Made by a program: the position numbers and the translations under genes. From an uncultured Saprospiraceae bacterium (GTDB lineage: Bacteria > Bacteroidota > Bacteroidia > Chitinophagales > Saprospiraceae), in the NCBI GenBank assembly GCA_937967625.1, contig CALCJP010000126.1, positions 1-39,302 of the forward strand: a stretch of DNA of 39,302 nt, read 5' to 3'. Positions 1 through 7,957 of this stretch are shown here, in pieces. The notes beneath the pieces were generated by a model. That model was not told where the DNA came from, did no database searches, and saw nothing but the letters and a program-made list of their open reading frames with translations. Position 1 is the stretch's first letter. Each line of letters opens with the position of its first letter.

Positions 1-2
1 CT

Positions 3-3000
3 GACTCAGACAATGACGGTATCATCGGCGCTCTAATACCAACCGTTGACAAAGATGGAATCGCAATCGCAGACGGCAACAATGCCCAGCTACCTGTGAC
101 TTCCAATCCAATCGACACTGATGGTGACAATACTCCTGACTGGCATGATTTGGATTCAGACAATGACCTAATCTTTGACACTCATGAGGCAAATAACCCA
201 GACAACGATGACGACGGAACGATAGGTGTCGGCGTACCAACCGTAAACGCAAATGGACAGCCGATTGCGGATAGTTTAAACACACCATTGACTGCTATCT
301 CAGATCCAGAAGATCATGACGGTGACGGCATCGCGGATTTTCAAGACATTGATAGAGACAATGATGGTATCGTTGATATTTATGAATGTGACCAATGGCC
401 ATGTGTCGATACTGACAATGACGGCGTTTCCGATGTCGATGATTTAGATTCAGACGATGATGGTTTGAGTGATAGCGATGAGTGTATCAACGGCGCTAAC
501 TGCCCTGATGATGACAACAACGACGTCGATAATTTCCGCGAATACACTTGCCACAATGGTAACACCCCCGTGATTATTGACCTTTCAAATAGCGTTGATA
601 TTTGCGAAGGCAATTTGGTAACACTGACTGCAATCAATGCCGTGCCAGCCACTGATTCAGTGGACTACACATGGACTGGACCAGGTGGATTTATCTACAC
701 AGGAACAGCCGCTTCAGCAGGACCATTTCCGCTTGACGCGAATAACCTAACAGCCGGTAATTCAGGAAGCTTCTCATTAGCTATCGTTTCTGATAGAGGG
801 TGTCCTTCGCAGCCAAAAGATGTGGCAGTGACTGTCAATCCTACTTTAGCGCCACCGTTGCTTGACGCAAATGAGAATGAATTTTGCGAAAGCGAAGAAT
901 TAATCCTAACTGCCACAGCGGCAGGAGTAGCCAATCCAGAATATGTATGGTTTTATGATGGTGGTTCAGGCAGACGAGCATTCGATACCACTACTGTAAA
1001 TACCCTGACACTTGGATTTTTGAGATCGGTTCAATCAGGAAAATACTCAGTCAATGTCACTGACAAAGGCTGTACTTCTGACAACTCAAATGAAGAAGAC
1101 ATAGCAGTTAGAACTGGACCTGCTGTTGATGCACCAACCAATGGTACCGTCAACGCTCCGGCATGTGAAGGAGACAATGTAACCTTGACTGTCAATCCGG
1201 TTTCAGGTGCATTCTATGAATGGTACGATGCAGATGGCACCTTGATTGGTGACACTCCTTCGCTTACGCTAAATGGCGTGACAACTTTCGATGCCATGGA
1301 CTATTATGTCTTGGTCACCAAAGATGGATGCGGAACTACTTCTGCAACAACTGCAGTAAGCGTAACCGCAACACCTGACCAACCAATTATTGACAACATG
1401 GGACCTGTTTGTGAGGGAGAAGACGTGACCTTCACTGTTACTAACCCAATCAATAACCCAAGTGGTCCGATTAACTATACTTGGTTCCATGATGTGACAG
1501 GTGCGGTAGTTGGTAACACTACTGACGGAATGTTTTTCATTCCTAATGTAATGACTACTGATGGAGGTCGCTACTTCGTTTCTGTTGATATGGATGGATG
1601 TCAATCTATTCCGTCCAATGGGGTGATGTTGGACGTAAGTCAAGCTATCAATATGACGACTCCTACTAACAATACCACGATGACCAGCCCACTATGCGAG
1701 GGTGATGACTTGATGTTAACTGCTGATATGACTGCCGGAGTGACCTACTCTTGGACGGGTCCAAATTCATTTACCTCTGTCAACCCATCACCAGTCATTA
1801 CCAATGCGACTATGGCTGATGCGGGTGATTATATTTTGACTGTAACCAGAGGAGGATGTGTCGAAGCAGTACCTCCAACGACTGCTTTCATCAGAGAGAA
1901 ACCGACCACTCCAATTTTAGATATGCCAGTGTCAGTTTGTGAAGGGAATATGGCAATGATTTCAGTTGCTAACCCTGTTTTCCAACCCGGCACCACTGTA
2001 GAATATGTTTGGTACGACGCGATGACCAATCAGCCAGTTACTACCACGACTACTCCAATGATTGAGTTCCCAAATGCGACTACTGCAAATACCGGAACCT
2101 ACTACGTCATCATCAGAGTGGATGGTTGTGACTCAGACGCATCAAATGCGCAGTTTTTAGAAATTACAGGCGGTTTGGCTACTGATATGCCAACCAACCA
2201 AACTACTGCTGCTGATCCAGCATGCACAGGTGATGACATTCAATTGACTGCAGAATGGATTCCGGGAGCAACTTACCAGTGGGTAGGGCCAAACGGATTC
2301 TCTTCTTCTAATGTCAATCCAGTGATTACCAACGCGACGATGTTGGATGCAGGAGAATATTACATTGTTATCGAAAAAGATGGTTGTTCTTCTACCACGA
2401 TGGCAACGGAAGTTTTCGTTACGGAAACGCCTGACCAACCTATGATTGCTACTCCAGATGTGCCTTGCGAAGGTGATATGGCGATTATCAACGCCATTTC
2501 GCCGACAGGCGCAGGAATCGAATATACTTGGTATAACGCAGCTACTAATGATGTGATTTCAATGACCAGCGGACCAACTTTGGAAATCCAAAACGCGACG
2601 CAAATGGTTGCGGGAGATTACTACGTGGTAGCAGCCAAAGATGGTTGCGAATCCATGCCTTCTAACCCGATGGCATTGGCTGTTCAGATGATTCCAAACG
2701 AATCGGCATTTGCGATAGATGATCAAATCTACGTTTGTGATGATGAAAACATCATGCTTGAAGCAGTGGAGCCAACGATGTCTTCAGGAGTCTGGACGGC
2801 AGTGAATACTAACGCAACGATTGCGCAACCAAATATGCCAACTACGATGGTGAACAATTTGGACGCGAATACCAACATGTTCGTTTGGACGCTTTCAGAA
2901 GGTGCTTGCGAGAACTTTAGTAGAGATACCGTTTGGGTCAATAATGACAACGCAGATACTGAAGCAACCAATGATGAGTACGAAGTGATGATCAATGAAG

Positions 3001-3512
3001 AGTTGCCAAACGCAACGGTTCTTTCCAATGACGCTTTCGCGAATATGGATGACCTGATGATCAATTTGGTTACCGAACCAACCAACGGTGAAGTAACTCA
3101 AAATACAGACGGCACTTTCACTTACATGCCAAACGAAGACTACTTTGGCATTGATGAATTCACCTATGAGATTTGTAATGTCAACTGTCCTGACCAATGT
3201 GATCAAGCAGTCGTAACGATTCGAATCAACTTGGGTGACGATTGCTTCGTGCCGAACTTCATTACACCTAATGATGATGGTGCCAACGATAACTTCACCG
3301 TGACTTGTTTGCGTGACCCGGATGCTTTCCCTGAGAGTGAAATGATGATTTTCAACCGATGGGGTGATAAAGTATTTGAGGCGGCACCATATACGAACAA
3401 CTGGAATGGAACATACCGCAATGACGCATTACCTCCGGGGACTTATTTCTACTGTTTGAAATTGACTCCTGATGGCGACGCTGAAACGGGTTATGTAACG
3501 ATAATCAGATAG
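3..3512 (+). CDS. Giant surface protein, 3' part: Ca-binding repeats, Ig-like array, T9SS type B sorting domain
   Basis: The reading frame is open from the window edge (the track's GTG at 96 is internal), so the gene starts upstream. The visible ~1170 residues begin with acidic thrombospondin-type-3-like calcium repeats (DSDNDG, DTDNDG, DRDNDG). About nine Ig/PKD-like domains follow, each opening with a motif such as CEGDNVTLT and most closing with a DGC motif. A cadherin-like domain (NDAFANMDD to EDYFGIDEFTYEIC) comes next. The last ~90 residues (FITPNDDGANDNF, FNRWGDKVF, LPPGTYFYCL) are the gliding-motility-associated C-terminal domain (CHU_C, TIGR04131), the type B signal for export by T9SS. 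Proteins of this class are secreted to the cell surface as adhesins (SprB type) or released. The next gene is PorP/SprF-like, the usual partner of such proteins. The ligand cannot be read from sequence. Confidence 0.93.
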   Translation, partial: DSDNDGIIGALIPTVDKDGIAIADGNNAQLPVTSNPIDTDGDNTPDWHDLDSDNDLIFDTHEANNPDNDDDGTIGVGVPTVNANGQPIADSLNTPLTAISDPEDHDGDGIADFQDIDRDNDGIVDIYECDQWPCVDTDNDGVSDVDDLDSDDDGLSDSDECINGANCPDDDNNDVDNFREYTCHNGNTPVIIDLSNSVDICEGNLVTLTAINAVPATDSVDYTWTGPGGFIYTGTAASAGPFPLDANNLTAGNSGSFSLAIVSDRGCPSQPKDVAVTVNPTLAPPLLDANENEFCESEELILTATAAGVANPEYVWFYDGGSGRRAFDTTTVNTLTLGFLRSVQSGKYSVNVTDKGCTSDNSNEEDIAVRTGPAVDAPTNGTVNAPACEGDNVTLTVNPVSGAFYEWYDADGTLIGDTPSLTLNGVTTFDAMDYYVLVTKDGCGTTSATTAVSVTATPDQPIIDNMGPVCEGEDVTFTVTNPINNPSGPINYTWFHDVTGAVVGNTTDGMFFIPNVMTTDGGRYFVSVDMDGCQSIPSNGVMLDVSQAINMTTPTNNTTMTSPLCEGDDLMLTADMTAGVTYSWTGPNSFTSVNPSPVITNATMADAGDYILTVTRGGCVEAVPPTTAFIREKPTTPILDMPVSVCEGNMAMISVANPVFQPGTTVEYVWYDAMTNQPVTTTTTPMIEFPNATTANTGTYYVIIRVDGCDSDASNAQFLEITGGLATDMPTNQTTAADPACTGDDIQLTAEWIPGATYQWVGPNGFSSSNVNPVITNATMLDAGEYYIVIEKDGCSSTTMATEVFVTETPDQPMIATPDVPCEGDMAIINAISPTGAGIEYTWYNAATNDVISMTSGPTLEIQNATQMVAGDYYVVAAKDGCESMPSNPMALAVQMIPNESAFAIDDQIYVCDDENIMLEAVEPTMSSGVWTAVNTNATIAQPNMPTTMVNNLDANTNMFVWTLSEGACENFSRDTVWVNNDNADTEATNDEYEVMINEELPNATVLSNDAFANMDDLMINLVTEPTNGEVTQNTDGTFTYMPNEDYFGIDEFTYEICNVNCPDQCDQAVVTIRINLGDDCFVPNFITPNDDGANDNFTVTCLRDPDAFPESEMMIFNRWGDKVFEAAPYTNNWNGTYRNDALPPGTYFYCLKLTPDGDAETGYVTIIR

Positions 3513-3634
3513 TGAGAGCATGGAGAATGTGAGAGTGTGAGAATATGAGAACGCGAGAAGTTTCTCACACTCTCATTCTTTCAAATTCTCACACTCTCAT
3601 TCTCTCAAATTCTCACACTCTCACTTCTCTGATA
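3513..3634. repeat. Low-complexity inverted and tandem array after the adhesin gene
   Basis: Directly after the stop codon a GAGAATGTGAGAGTGTGAGAA-like arm is followed by three tandem copies of a 24-nt unit starting TCTCACACTCTC (3563-3586, 3587-3610, 3611-3633). The two halves are complementary, so the transcript can fold into a long imperfect hairpin. It may act as a terminator or mRNA 3' stabiliser; that role is inference. Confidence 0.8.
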
Positions 3635-3664
3635 AAAAAGATTTAAAAATATTAAGTGAGACCA

Positions 3665-3702
3665 CATTTGCCGAAAACTTGTCCCGAAATTTCTTCGGGA
3701 GG
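3665..3702 (-). repeat. REP-like hairpin with GACAAGTTTTCG tail (copy 1)
   Basis: Contains the hairpin TCCCGAA-ATTTC-TTCGGGA and, read on the minus strand, the tail GGGACAAGTTTTCG. The same hairpin-plus-tail arrangement is found at 28059-28098. It covers the TTG that the ORF track uses as the start of the next gene, which argues for the downstream ATG instead. Confidence 0.65.
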
Positions 3703-3735
3703 CAAAAAATCTCATTTCAAATAATTAATTTTCAA

Positions 3736-4653
3736 ATGAAATTATTAAAATTATCCATCATGATATGCCTGCTAAGCACCGTTGCTTATGGGCAGAACGA
3801 TGTGCAGTTTACGCACTTCATGTTCAACAAAATGGGTTATAACCCTTCCTTCGCCGGTCATAATGAGGCACTGACCGTTGGAGCGATTTATCGCGAACAA
3901 TGGCTTAACATCGAAGGAGCACCACGTACTATTAACGCACACGCACACACCCCTTTTGCTAATAGCCGCAACGGTATTGGTCTTTCTTTGACCTCCGATA
4001 AAATCGGAATGTTTCAGACCAACGCAGTTGACCTTGCTTATGCTTATCGTATGCCTTTGGGCAAAAACAAATTGAGCATCGGTATCAACGGTCGATTGGA
4101 GCACGCCGTCGCAAATTGGAACATGGCAGAAGGCGTCGATCCAGGCGATGTGATGTTGCCAGGCAACGAGCAAAGCATCATCCTCCCAAACTTTGGAGTG
4201 GGGTTAAACTACTCAAGCGATAGCTACTACTTCGGTGCTTCGGTTGCGCAGTTGTTGAATAATTCTTACTACCAATTCAGTGACGTTCCTAACGAAAACG
4301 ACGCGATGATGCGTACCCTTTACTTAATGGGTGGCGCTGAATTCGGTATCACTAACAATGTCAAATTCGTACCGACCGCTTTGGTTTCTTACAATCCAAA
4401 TGCGCCAGTTGATTTTGATTTGAATTTAGGATTCTTATTCATGGAGCGCTTCTATGCAGCTTTGAATTATAGACTATCGGATTCGTTTGACTTGATGTTG
4501 ATGTATCAATTGACGCCTCAATTTAGAATGGGTGCGGCGTATGATTTCACCGTCTCGGAGTTGGCTGGAAAGACGCCTGGCTCTTTTGAGTTCATGGGGT
4601 CTTACACCTTCAACTATGATGATGAGAACATCAAGAATATTCGATTCTTTTAA
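3736..4653 (+). CDS. PorP/SprF family T9SS outer-membrane protein
   Basis: 305 residues. The ATG at 3736 is preferred over the track's TTG at 3679 because it gives a clean signal peptide (MKLLKLSIMICLLSTVAYGQ) and because the upstream part lies in a REP-like repeat. The mature N-terminus (NDVQFTHFMFNKMGYNPSFAG) is the PorP/SprF signature, followed by alternating amphipathic strands with aromatic ends and a C-terminal phenylalanine, as expected of an outer-membrane beta-barrel. In Porphyromonas and Flavobacterium, PorP/SprF proteins are needed for secretion or surface attachment of particular T9SS clients. Its position right after a CHU_C protein suggests that protein is its client (inference). 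Confidence 0.93.
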   Translation: MKLLKLSIMICLLSTVAYGQNDVQFTHFMFNKMGYNPSFAGHNEALTVGAIYREQWLNIEGAPRTINAHAHTPFANSRNGIGLSLTSDKIGMFQTNAVDLAYAYRMPLGKNKLSIGINGRLEHAVANWNMAEGVDPGDVMLPGNEQSIILPNFGVGLNYSSDSYYFGASVAQLLNNSYYQFSDVPNENDAMMRTLYLMGGAEFGITNNVKFVPTALVSYNPNAPVDFDLNLGFLFMERFYAALNYRLSDSFDLMLMYQLTPQFRMGAAYDFTVSELAGKTPGSFEFMGSYTFNYDDENIKNIRFF

Positions 4654-4659
4654 TTGATT

Positions 4660-4676
4660 TTTCCCCTTTCGGGAAA
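4660..4676. repeat. CGAAAG-core micro-hairpin, TTTCCC/GGGAAA
   Basis: TTTCCC-CTTTC-GGGAAA, a perfect 6-bp stem just past the PorP/SprF stop codon. CTTTCG lies on the coding strand. Member of the dispersed family described in the findings. Confidence 0.75.
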
Positions 4677-4681
4677 TGACC

Positions 4682-4783
4682 ACCCCCTCCGCCCCCTAAA
4701 GGGGGGACGCTATCGCCGAGCTTTTTGAAAAACTTAATTTTCAATTAGCACCGAAGGTTCTCCCTTTAGGGGGCGGAGGGGGT
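4682..4783. repeat. Inverted repeat of the CCCCCTCCGCCCCCTAAAGG type
   Basis: A 22-bp arm (4682-4703) recurs as an exact reverse complement at 4762-4783, with an ~58-bp AT-rich centre. Each arm has its own CCCCCTAAAGGGGG-type palindrome. From memory, this G/C-rich motif recurs between genes of many Bacteroidota; no search was run. It lies between the PorP/SprF and OmpA genes and may act as a transcription attenuator. Confidence 0.8.
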
Positions 4784-4801
4784 CATAAAAAATAAAAATT
4801 C

Positions 4802-7042
4802 ATGAAAAAAATAATTTTAAATATCATCTGTCTCTTCATAGCAACGGCTGGTTTGTGGGCACAAGAGGCAGAAGCAGTCATGGTTTCTGGCGATGAATAT
4901 ACAAACATGGCGTACATGGCATTTGCGGATGACGTAGATATGGACGCCTCTGTTGACCACGTGACGGCTGCTCGTTTGGGTAGAAGCTACATGCTCAATG
5001 GAAAACCCGGTGCCGCTGTTTATTGGTATCAAAAAGCTGTCGGTGGCAGCGAATCACCAGAAAATATTTTGCGCTATGCGCAAGCACTCTTGGCAGATGG
5101 TCAGTGTAAAAAAGCGATTAACTGGTATCAAAAATATCGAGGTTCAATCGGAACGGGCGAGGGAGTAAGAGGCTTCGTGAGCAACTGTTCTGAATTGGCA
5201 ACTGCGATGGTTTTCGGTCATGTGGATGTGGAGCCTGCCAAAGGCATCAACTCTGCGCATTTGGATTTCTCTCCGATTCCAGTGGATGGAGGGATGGTTT
5301 TTACTTCTTCAAGAGAGAGTTTTAGCCCTTTCAAACACAGAGACATGTGGACGAAAGATTTCTTCACGAATCTCTATTGGGTAGAGCGCAAAAGCGATGG
5401 GACATTTGGCGAAAGCCGCCCACTATTCAAGAAGGTGAATAAGAAATATCACGACGGTGCAGCGGTTTTCACGACAAGTGAAAATAAGATGTATTTCAGC
5501 CGCAACAACCGAAAAGGTAAAAACACCAAAGACATCATCGACTTGAAAATCTACGAGGCGACTAAAAAAGGTGACACTTGGAGCGACGCTGGCGAATTGC
5601 CATTCAATAGCGATGAGTTTAGTTCATGTCACCCAACGCTTACCAGCGGCGGTCAAGCAATGGTTTTTGCTTCAGATCGTCCAGGTGGATATGGAGGGAT
5701 GGATTTGTGGATCTCTAAGAAAAACGGCGCAACGTGGTCTGAACCAGTCAACTTGGGTGATAAGATCAACTCAGCTGACAATGAGATTTTTCCATTTTTA
5801 GATCAGGAAGGCAGATTGTTTTTCTCTTCTAATGGTTGGGCAGGTCTTGGTGGCTTAGATTTGTTTATGGCGGAATCAGGTGGGACAAACACTTGGGCTG
5901 CTCCCACGAATTTGGGCAAAGGCATGAATAGCAAAATGGATGATTTCGGCATTTGGGTTGACCCAAATGGTGAGTCAGGTTACTTCTCAAGCAACCGTGA
6001 AGGTGGCATGGGAGGAGATGATATTTACACTTGGAAAGCGGGTGAGGCACCTATGGTGCCTGCCGAATCAGGGGTGATTGTAGTTGATGCGGAAACTGGT
6101 GATGCTATCCCTGGCGCCATGGTAAAATGGGCTGAGGTCACGAGTGCTAATAATATCGTTCTGAACGAAAACGATGAGACGACTCCAACTAATGGGATGT
6201 TGAATTTCACTGTTTTTGATGAAAGAAATTATGCTTTCAACGTGACTAAAAATGGCTATGAGCCAAAGACGGTTTCGACGCCAGTTGCTGCTTTAAAAAA
6301 CGCAGATGGCATGTACGAAATTCCAATGACGCGCATCGCGATGATGAGCATGAACGGTACGGTACTCGATGCGGGTACGAATGGTAAAATCAGTTCTGCT
6401 GATGTTACTTTGACCAATTTGTGTGATAACTCTACCTCAGTTTATCGCTCTGATGCTTCGGGTGGATTTTCATTTGACGCGAAGTGTGGATGTGATTTCA
6501 AAATGGTGGCGATGAAAGGTGGCTACAACGTTGGTGAGAAAACTTTCAAGAGTGATTGTGCCAAAGAGAACGTTTCAATTGCTTTAGGAACGCCCGCTGT
6601 GGCTCCAACGAGAGTGGTGAGAACGACTACGAGTGCGGTGGGACAAGTTATCAATTTGAGAGATGTTTATTATGATTATGACAAATGGTTTATCAGACCA
6701 AGTGCAGCGAGAGAGTTGGACAAAGTGGTGAGCATGATGAATCGTTATCCTTCGATGAGCATTGAGTTAGGATCGCACACGGACGCTCGCGGAAACGATG
6801 AGTATAACCGTAATCTTTCTCAAAAGAGAGCGGATTCGGCAGTGAATTATATCGTTTCGAAAGGTATTTCGCGAAGTAGAGTTTCTGCTCGCGGATATGG
6901 CGAAAGTAATTTGAAAAATCACTGTACCAATGGCGTCAATTGCTCTGACAGTGAGCATCAAGATAATCGTAGAACAGAGATTCGTATTACTGCGATTCAG
7001 CCGGGTGTCCATGTGGATCATGATCGGTCTTATTATGACTAA
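4802..7042 (+). CDS. PorE-like OmpA family protein (TPR, PD40 propeller, CarboxypepD-like, OmpA)
   Basis: 746 residues with a signal peptide (MKKIILNIICLFIATAGLWAQ). Domain order: TPR-like helices (about 55-135); a PD40/WD40-like propeller (about 150-405) with repeated blades such as VFASDRPGGYGGMDLW, FFSSNGWAGLGGLDLF and YFSSNREGGMGGDDIY; two carboxypeptidase-regulatory-like folds (about 420-510 and 515-595); and an OmpA C-terminal domain (about 615-735) with the peptidoglycan-binding residues in HTDARG and NRRTEIRI. This is the architecture of Porphyromonas gingivalis PorE, a periplasmic or outer-membrane-associated T9SS component that contacts PorP and peptidoglycan. Sitting next to PorP/SprF and a T9SS client supports that role. 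Many genomes carry several paralogues, so it may serve this locus rather than the core machine. Confidence 0.9.
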   Translation: MKKIILNIICLFIATAGLWAQEAEAVMVSGDEYTNMAYMAFADDVDMDASVDHVTAARLGRSYMLNGKPGAAVYWYQKAVGGSESPENILRYAQALLADGQCKKAINWYQKYRGSIGTGEGVRGFVSNCSELATAMVFGHVDVEPAKGINSAHLDFSPIPVDGGMVFTSSRESFSPFKHRDMWTKDFFTNLYWVERKSDGTFGESRPLFKKVNKKYHDGAAVFTTSENKMYFSRNNRKGKNTKDIIDLKIYEATKKGDTWSDAGELPFNSDEFSSCHPTLTSGGQAMVFASDRPGGYGGMDLWISKKNGATWSEPVNLGDKINSADNEIFPFLDQEGRLFFSSNGWAGLGGLDLFMAESGGTNTWAAPTNLGKGMNSKMDDFGIWVDPNGESGYFSSNREGGMGGDDIYTWKAGEAPMVPAESGVIVVDAETGDAIPGAMVKWAEVTSANNIVLNENDETTPTNGMLNFTVFDERNYAFNVTKNGYEPKTVSTPVAALKNADGMYEIPMTRIAMMSMNGTVLDAGTNGKISSADVTLTNLCDNSTSVYRSDASGGFSFDAKCGCDFKMVAMKGGYNVGEKTFKSDCAKENVSIALGTPAVAPTRVVRTTTSAVGQVINLRDVYYDYDKWFIRPSAARELDKVVSMMNRYPSMSIELGSHTDARGNDEYNRNLSQKRADSAVNYIVSKGISRSRVSARGYGESNLKNHCTNGVNCSDSEHQDNRRTEIRITAIQPGVHVDHDRSYYD

Positions 7043-7046
7043 TCTT

Positions 7047-7094
7047 AGATTTCGGGAGAACGAGATTTCGGGATTTCGAGAACTCGAAATGATA
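7047..7094. repeat. CGAGATTTCGGGA / TTTCGAGAACTCGAAA dispersed repeat (copy 1)
   Basis: A short self-complementary stretch just past the OmpA gene stop. Its CGGGAGA-CGAGATTTCGGGA and TCGA-ACTCGAAA parts recur inside the MITE-like element near 37387-37447, so it is a dispersed repeat rather than gene-specific DNA. Confidence 0.6.
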
Positions 7095-7120
7095 TAAAAT
7101 ACTGATACCTAAATATCAAC

Positions 7121-7156
7121 AGACCTGCCGATTTGTTTCGGTGGGTCTTTTTCTTT
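7121..7156 (+). terminator. Rho-independent terminator of the OmpA/PorE-like gene
   Basis: The stem AGACCTGCCGA pairs with TCGGTGGGTCT (11 bp, two G-T pairs) across a 6-nt loop and is followed by TTTTTCTTTT. Confidence 0.85.
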
Positions 7157-7161
7157 TGTGA

Positions 7162-7239
7162 TAGTATGGCACGCTGATGACGCTGATTATCATGATTTTC
7201 GCAGATCAGGCCAATCAGCGTCATCAGCGTGCTATACTA
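7162..7239. repeat. Long hairpin with 26-nt arms built on CGCTGATGA
   Basis: The left arm (7162-7187) and right arm (7214-7239) are reverse complements at 25 of 26 positions and enclose a 26-nt centre. The arm itself contains an internal duplication (CGCTGATGA-CGCTGATTA). It lies 22 bp before the cutC start, so it is either a REP-type element or a 5'-leader structure. Confidence 0.85.
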
Positions 7240-7261
7240 AAAGAAGTGTAATTTTGTGATT

Positions 7262-7906
7262 ATGATAAAAAGAGAAGCATGTGTCGAAACCCTGGAAGAA
7301 TCCATTGCAGCCTTTGAAAATGGAGCCAATCGCCTCGAGCTGTGCAGCCGATTAGATTTAGATGGGCTTACGCCAAATATGGAATTGATCAAGCAGGTCG
7401 CCAAAGCAGTGCCGATTCCGTTGCGAATTATGATACGGAGTAGGGGAGGTGATTTTGTATTTTCCGAAAGGGAAAAAAAAGAAATGGAAGCGCAAATTGA
7501 GGTATTGAAAAGCGCAAATTTAGAGACTGTGGAGGGCGTTGTGATTGGTTTTTTGAATGAAGACAAATCGGTTGATGTGGCGAAGACGCGGCATTTGGCG
7601 AAAGCCGCCTTTCCGCTCAAAGTGGTTTTCCATAAAGCAATTGATGTGACTCCAGATATTTTTGCGGCTTTCGCCGAATTGGCTGATATTCAGGAAGTTA
7701 GCGCCGTTTTGACTTCTGGTGGCTTTCCGACGGCAGAGGAGGGGAGTGCAGTTTTGAATAAGTTGGCCAATCAATATGGCAACCGATTTGAGGTCGTTTC
7801 TGCTGGAAAGATTACGCCCTTGAATGTAGATGCCCTACATGAAAAAATTGGTGGAGAATGGTATCATGGGAGGCGCATTGTTGCCACCAAAAAAATAAAG
7901 AGCTAA
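7262..7906 (+). CDS. cutC: CutC family protein (copper homeostasis protein CutC)
   Basis: 214 residues from the ATG at 7262; the track's GTG two codons earlier is less likely because family members begin close to this methionine. The TIM-barrel CutC signature is clear: ENGANRLELCSRL near the N-terminus, GLTPN, IMIRSRGGDFVFSE, VVFHKAID and AVLTSGG. CutC was first linked to copper tolerance in E. coli; the reaction is still uncertain and a metal-binding barrel enzyme is the usual description. The protein is about 30 residues shorter than E. coli CutC at the C-terminus, as in many Bacteroidota. It is transcribed alone. Codons around 7460-7476 and 7665-7678 contain CGAAAG-type palindromes like those in the intergenic DNA. 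Confidence 0.9.
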   Translation: MIKREACVETLEESIAAFENGANRLELCSRLDLDGLTPNMELIKQVAKAVPIPLRIMIRSRGGDFVFSEREKKEMEAQIEVLKSANLETVEGVVIGFLNEDKSVDVAKTRHLAKAAFPLKVVFHKAIDVTPDIFAAFAELADIQEVSAVLTSGGFPTAEEGSAVLNKLANQYGNRFEVVSAGKITPLNVDALHEKIGGEWYHGRRIVATKKIKS

Positions 7907-7957
7907 CGCATACGCTAACCCTTTAAAATTTTTTTTCTCAAAAAAATCTAAAACTAA

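Noticed and set aside
3513-3634. CRISPR array (three 24-nt units)
   Set aside because: The units are directly adjacent with no unique spacers, the sequence is low complexity, and no cas genes are present.
5411-5424. GGC-GAAA-GCC in the OmpA/PorE-like gene
   Set aside because: Only a 3-bp stem, in codons for FGESR, a common PD40 motif; probably chance, so not counted in the hairpin family.
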